A model generated the notes under the pieces. The model ran no database searches. It saw only the letters and a list, made by a program, of their open reading frames with translations, and had not been told where the DNA came from. 64,000 nucleotides of DNA from Actinostola sp. cb2023 (lineage: Eukaryota; Cnidaria; Anthozoa; Actiniaria; Actinostolidae). Made by a program: the position numbers and the translations under genes. Within the stretch, counting starts at the first letter, position 1; every line of letters starts with the position of its first letter. Positions 45,237 to 64,000 of this stretch are shown piece by piece. Location of the stretch: contig JAUJYZ010000850.1 of assembly GCA_033675265.1 (NCBI GenBank), forward strand, positions 117,501 through 181,500, written 5' to 3'.

Positions 45237-47030
45237 TAATTGACAACTGACCCAGACAGATGTAAGCAAACACATCAGAGATAGTCACACTATAATAATT
45301 GGTGCACATGTACTTTTGTTATGATCTGGTAAATGATCAATCAGCTAAACATCTAACCTTGTCGAAGGCTGATTGGAAATGATCACCACCATAATTGTTG
45401 GTATTTCTGTACATTGCTTAGCAAACAGTCAAACTGGTATGTGGCAGATGTTGAAAGAATGGGTTCGAGTATTTTGATTGGCTAAATTAGTTACAAGTTT
45501 TTCGAGGTGTTTGCCCTCGACGAAATACTAGTAGAAATATCACTTGAATTGATTCAATGTTCTTTCTTCAGCACATTGGATAGGCTATAGTTTTTAAACT
45601 GGAGATAATATTGTCGAAACTGCCATACACTCATACCAAGCCTTCCAATGTATTTGCCACGGACCGGTATAAAGGACACAAAACTGATAGAATAACAGAA
45701 AGTGAACATTGATATAAGAAAGCACCTAATAGTCAAGGATGCCAAATAAGCATTTACTGTACTTTGAAAAATAATTATCTTAATAATATAATTTGCTTTG
45801 TACTGTTTTTGGAAAGAAATTATGACATAATTCTCACCCGAACTTACATGTTTACATGTATGTGATTGAAGTAATGAAAAGCCAGTAAAGGGAAACTGTG
45901 TGTGTAAACATTAAAGTATTAGATACATGGAACATGGTTTGTAAATCTATGATGCTAACTGTTTAAAAACATTACTTTACGTTGGTCCACTATGAGAAAC
46001 GAATTGCATGATAACTGTGCAGAAATTAGTGTCATTAGTTTTGTAAAATATCTTTCCGAAGGGATTTGATAGCTTTGCTTTGGAGGAGATTTCATGAAAG
46101 ACAACCTCAACGACAACCACAGCATTTGGCAGGTTGCAAACAGATTGTTACAGAAATTGAACATTAGAAACGACAATAATTATGTTTACAAGATGGAGTG
46201 AGCTCGACACAAAACACGATAAAACCAAACCAGTAGTTATTGTAGAGATAACATCAAAGTACAAAATAAGCTTGTCTCAAGCAGGGGAACAGTTACCTCT
46301 GTCTAAACCAGACTCTTGAAAGTAACTCTTTTCCTAATAACTTCAAACAAGAAAAGAACTAATAATGGATTTCACCATCTAAAGCAACGAAATACAGAAG
46401 ATTGATCAATAAGTTTTTTTATGTCACTGTTTCTATGGAAACATGGTTTCTATGGAAACCAGACTTCAAGATTGTCAATATCACTTGAAGAATTCCAGGA
46501 TGGACTCACTGACGAGATAGGTGGAATTCAACAGAAATTGAATTGTCAATTATTATAACAATATTCTACTCTGTGTATATTACATTTGAAATAGTTTCAA
46601 AGATTGTCATTGATTGAAAATATCTGGATTTTTTTCCAGGTTTCATTGGACCATATCACTATTAATTAATATTTTTGTCGTAATTTGTTGAAATAAGCCT
46701 TTTAGTAAAAATAATAACTCTCAGAAAAAAAGACTCAGAGAACATAGCCAATATGAATGAAGACCCAATATTGTAATTTACATGTTATATATTATATTAA
46801 TAATAATTATCATCATGTTTTTAAATATGGAATGATCTAAATGATGACACTCTCGGTGTCGTTAATGTCAAAGCTGATTCCAATAGACCTTTTAGAGTTT
46901 AAAAAATTAAAAGTGAAATACGAAAAAGGTCTCACAGTTCCATCTCAATTATTGTAATATTATTGCAAGATGCATTCAATGTATATAATCAAATAGAATA
47001 TTTCATCAAGCATCAGTTGCCGAAAGGTTT
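45237..47030. other. Unassigned intergenic DNA
   Basis: AT-rich DNA in which I see no gene or RNA. A local tandem TTTCTATGGAAAC is at about 46431-46459. Confidence 0.4.
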
Positions 47031-47286
47031 TAAAATTAGCTCTATCCGTTGGATAAATCCTTATCCATTGGATAAGATCTGACATTAATCCCATAAATAG
47101 ATCCTTTGGATAGTGATTTATCCAATTGATATATTATCCAGAACAACCAGGGCCTGTTCAATAATAGATAGTTCATATACAAGTAAGGTTGTCTTTTCAT
47201 GGTATTTAAATACATGTCGGTATAGGATATGGTTATGCCGAGATAAACTCAGGCATTTTAGATATAGATCAAATGGATATGGTTTT

Positions 47287-47409
47287 AGCCTGGTGTTCAC
47301 GAGTGCTGCCAGGAAAAGTACACACACACTTGCACAATGCAAGTCTAAGCAGGATCAAAGTATTTCCAGTTCTTGCACTTAAGCTTGCTTCGCTAGTGAA
47401 CACCAGGCT
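47287..47409. mobile_element. Short MITE downstream of TENT4
   Basis: Inverted ends AGCCTGGTGTTCACGAG and CTAGTGAACACCAGGCT surround about 90 bp with no coding capacity. Confidence 0.75.
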
Positions 47410-48009
47410 CTTCTCTCTATTCTACCATAACCCAATATTTCAATGTATTTATATATATCATAGTTAATAATGTTTTCCAATCAAATTCAATAACACTTAG
47501 CAGCAATTCATATTTTCATAAATTTTTCTCGTTTCTATTTCTACATAACTTTTTGTATATAAAATGGCATTTAATACTAATAATAATTGCAACTATTTAT
47601 TACACCACAACATGGTCCTTTTAGACATTAATAATTACTGATAGAAAAATCTCACTGACAGCGCAGTCGTCTTAGCTCAAAGTCAATCATACAATGTAAA
47701 AGTCTTTCTTTTAGAGACTTTGGCTCAGAATTACATAATAATTTCAAAATCATAATTATGCTTTAAGAGATTGCTTAATAAAAAATAACTATATCTGCAA
47801 CACTTGGTGTGAAGGGCAATACCTCGGTTGATATGTGAACAGTGGCGAAGGCGAGAATGAAGATCAGTCAGTGCTTGATCGCGATGTTTGTTGATTAATT
47901 TTCCATTCAAGTGGAAAGACAATATCCACTCTCAGAGTGGAAATAGTTGGACAACTTTCATGCAATGGATACAATATTTTCTAATCTTGATGAACAACAT
48001 CTTTCTACC
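47410..48009. other. TENT4 3' flank
   Basis: AT-rich region downstream of the TENT4 stop. It presumably contains its 3' UTR; no other gene is seen. Confidence 0.45.
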
Positions 48010-61379
<13,370 letters not shown>

Positions 61380-61499
61380 GGTCAGGGAACAATACATTCA
61401 ACTGTTAAAATAAGTCAGTAATCTTTTCTTCTTGACAGGAAACCCACCGAAAACCAAGTTAAAGAGTAGAACTACTTGCAAACTCCTTCGTTCAGTACT

Positions 61500-61570
61500 C
61501 GACTGAACTAGGCAGTTGATTATTAGCACTGCGCATGCGTCAAAGCTAATTAACCAATCAGAATGTCGTA
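61500..61570 (-). promoter_or_regulatory. TENT4 promoter with NRF1-type and CCAAT motifs
   Basis: GCGCATGCG at 61531-61539 matches the NRF1 palindrome and ACCAATCA at 61553-61560 is a CCAAT box, both about 150-180 bp upstream of the TENT4 start codon. This suits a broadly expressed TATA-less gene. Confidence 0.5.
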
Positions 61571-62404
61571 TTAACCACCTACGCCCGCGATCTTCAGCGG
61601 GTAACCACAAAAGAGTAACACTTTCGCTAGAAATGTTTCCCGTTATCGATGAAAACATTTCTTTTTGCGAATAGTAAATACTTAAATTCCCCGAGGAACT
61701 AACCAATATAATTTTCTTGTAATTACTAATAATATATATTTTAAATTTCTATTTATTATTTGGGATTTTTTGGAAAGAAAGGACGGCAGCAGCTATATCA
61801 ACTTTTTCCCATCAGCAGTTTTCCAAGAAATGACGTTACCTAGCCGACGATTGAAATCATCAGGAATTCTTAAACTAAAACCATAACATTTATCTTGTGT
61901 CTTTACAGTAATAAGGACTTCAACATGAGTACTTTCAGAGTCACAATTGCATTTCTTTCTGCTCTCATGATTTCAGAATTTAATTATTTCTTGACCTGGA
62001 TGGGGGAGTGGTAGGGGGAGTTCACAACACTGGATGGATGGCTATCGATGGCTATATGATTGAAGGTTGAAGGGAATGTCAGTGCAGTTTGTCTGAAGCG
62101 TGAAAAAGAAAAAAACTCACAAGTATAAAAACAATGAAGCTACATATAATTGAACACTCAACACAGTATGAGGAAAATTGACAAAAGGAAAAGTACAAGG
62201 ATATGTATAACAAAATATAACAAAAGAAAAATAATAATTATGAAACTTATTATTTGACATAATACGCGAAAATTAAAATTGTTCTTGGCATGCAGGCGGA
62301 TGGGACACAGTATCCAAATGAAAACACAAACCTTTTAATGCGTTTTTATTTCCCGTCCACTACGCGATCCAAAGTGGAGACAAGCTCGACGGTCGAAAAC
62401 GCAA
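61571..62404. other. Upstream flank of TENT4
   Basis: No gene recognised. AT-rich with A-rich stretches at 62100-62240. Confidence 0.4.
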
Positions 62405-62512
62405 AGCCTCGGTCAAACGTGAATGCAAGTCCATGCAAGTTCACCGTTTGACCGGCTACATGCAAGTTATACTGCAACTTGCAGCGACTTGCGTTCACGT
62501 TTGACCGGGGCT
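62405..62512. mobile_element. Short MITE at 62.4 kb
   Basis: Inverted ends AGCCTCGGTCAAACGTGAAT and ACGTTTGACCGGGGCT with inner ATGCAAGT / ACTTGC arms. No coding capacity. Confidence 0.75.
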
Positions 62513-62628
62513 CAATCTTAGGTTTCCCGCGTGTCTGGCATGCACGAATGACGTCACAATGTGCTGAGACCAAAAAAGAGCGCCATGACTCATGAGAAGA
62601 AGCAGTATATCAGTATCCGCACTACGGC

Positions 62629-62698
62629 TAGTCTCCCTCGCACGCAGCCGTCTTTAGTTCCGTCACGCAACGCTCTCGGCCCGATGCGAGGGAGACTA
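62629..62698. mobile_element. 70-bp miniature inverted element
   Basis: Ends TAGTCTCCCTCGCA and TGCGAGGGAGACTA around about 40 bp; flanked by ACTACGGC / CACTACGG. Confidence 0.65.
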
Positions 62699-63639
62699 CA
62701 CTACGGCTCAATAGTCGAACAGTTTTGGTGTGATAGTAGGGGTTCATTATGATTGACGTTCCTTTCACTCTCGACCGAGTCGAAGAAAATACACGTAATC
62801 TGACTGAAAGCGTCAAACACTTCGTAAATGGGTCAAGAAAGGTTCAGGCTCCAGTCGGCCGGCGTTGGATACTGATCTGACAGCATCAACGTACTTATCC
62901 ACTGGATAACGACGGATTTATATCCACCTTTCGTACAGCCGGGGCCAGCAGCTGCACATTTACGAGCAAAAGCCGGGCCGAAATACGAATGCGCACGCAG
63001 GGACTGCCGGGTTGGCCTGCACTTCTGCATGAGATCGAGAATGATCGCCAAAGAACTCTTACACAAATCTTTGGTACACAAACTATGGTTTACTAATAGT
63101 TAACGCAATATCCACTCAATGAGCCTTGAAAATGACGACTTTCGTGATTGTTTGCGGAAGATACACGTTCACTGCTCGACAAGTCTGATACAAACTAAAG
63201 GAATCCTGTAACAACAGTTGCGCACACCTGTATACAGAGCTGTATACTGGAAGGGTAGCTATACTTTAGGTATGTTATCTTTCCCCGATTGCTTGATTAC
63301 AAGGAATCTCTAATTGATTAGTGCTGGCCACTGTATAAAAATATCTAGCCTGCTCTCCAAGGGGAGCTAGGGGGAAAGAGAGGAGGGAAAGGGAAAGGTC
63401 ACAGTCTAAAAAAACTTTTGGCGAAGGGGTATGGAATTCCAAACGGCAATTGGAAGTGGTAGTTACTAACCATATTTTTCGTCATTCAGTTCTGGTTCTC
63501 AGGATATAGGGTAATGAAATTACTCATACACGTTAGTGAAGTGAAGGTGACTCATTGCTTGTTTGAATCAATAGGATTATATTTGGCAACGCTGGTCTGA
63601 TATTTAAGGTTCATTCAAATCTGTACATCAACCGTGACC
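62699..63639. other. Unassigned intergenic DNA
   Basis: Apart from a relic of the CCGGTTGCAC MITE at about 62889-62950, no gene, RNA or repeat is recognised. Confidence 0.4.
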
Positions 63640-63790
63640 TCTACAATTTGTTGCGCGCAATATTGCAGAAGTAGTCGCACTGTACTTGAACACGTCACAT
63701 GCAACAATCGCAGAGGTAAGACACACCCTGCAATCATATATTTCCAGCAATATTGCGCACAATGTTGCACCGTGTGTCTGTACATTAAGC
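63640..63790. repeat. ATTGC-rich dispersed repeat, second copy
   Basis: TTGTTGCGCGCAATATTGCA and CAATATTGCGCACAATGTTG near opposite ends, plus CCGTGTGTCTG, resemble the repeat at 29471-29712. Confidence 0.55.
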
Positions 63791-63862
63791 CTAGTGCGAC
63801 GTTGTGCTGTTTGTATCAAAAATATCATAGCAATCCCTACGTAGGAATATGAATGGATAATA

Positions 63863-64000
63863 GAGTCGTTTTCGTATGTGGGAAAGTTACGATACCGTGC
63901 GGTGAGTTTGATTGGCTGAGATGTGTCTGTACGCGTTTTGATTGGTTCAGAAAGGAAACCAATCGAGTGTCACGTTACCATGGGTTTCCCACTCGAAAAC
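63863..64000. mobile_element. MITE copy cut by the window end
   Basis: Begins GAGTCGTTTTCGTATGTGGG and ends GGGTTTCCCACTCGAAAAC at the window edge. It is the same family as 52194-52396, including GATTGGCTGA/GATTGGTT motifs inside. Confidence 0.75.

Overview
The window is animal nuclear DNA, most likely from an anthozoan cnidarian (coral, sea anemone or relative). The reasons are compact intron-rich genes with GT-AG introns, clear orthologues of widely conserved metazoan genes, single-exon rhodopsin-class receptors in a local cluster, AT-rich intergenic DNA, and many short non-autonomous DNA transposons (MITEs). The assignment to Cnidaria is inference from gene content and repeat style. Coordinates and splice joins below come from reading exon phases by hand.

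Layout. 1-1.9 kb: a foldback repeat and unassigned DNA. 1.9-6.1 kb: a very large 50-bp minisatellite interrupted by an 842-bp insertion. 6.1-11.3 kb, minus strand: three related class-A GPCR copies. One is a C-terminal relic, one is split by a 502-bp hAT-like element whose removal restores the frame, and one is frameshifted. 11.9-17.9 kb, plus strand: WDR88, 11 exons. 18.4-21.3 kb, minus strand: FAAP24, 6 exons, tail-to-tail with WDR88. 21.5-33.5 kb, plus strand: CTNNBL1, 15 exons, head-to-head with FAAP24 across about 200 bp. Its last intron holds a 2.3-kb GAACGTCATCATCAT-type array. 34-37.5 kb: foldback repeats and one orphan exon-like segment. 37.5-38.5 kb, minus strand: a two-exon Scratch (SNAG plus five zinc fingers) transcription factor. 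38.5-48 kb: a gene desert with minisatellites and MITEs. 48.0-61.4 kb, minus strand: TENT4 (PAPD5/PAPD7/TRF4), 11 exons. Its introns carry two minisatellites, each interrupted by a transposon with a readable target site. 61.4-64 kb: the TENT4 promoter and several MITEs.

Gene relations. The five complete genes are not an operon and have separate jobs: an uncharacterised WD40 protein, Fanconi-anaemia DNA repair, spliceosome-associated ARM protein, neural-type repressor, and RNA tailing. Two arrangements stand out. FAAP24 and CTNNBL1 very likely share a bidirectional promoter. WDR88 and FAAP24 are adjacent here and, from general knowledge, lie close together on human 19q13.11, so this may be an ancient linkage.

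I found no tRNA, rRNA or CRISPR locus and no convincing undescribed multi-gene system. The most unusual structures are the intronic array of CRE half-sites, the minisatellites acting as transposon landing sites with known empty-site sequence, and a multi-copy foldback MITE family.
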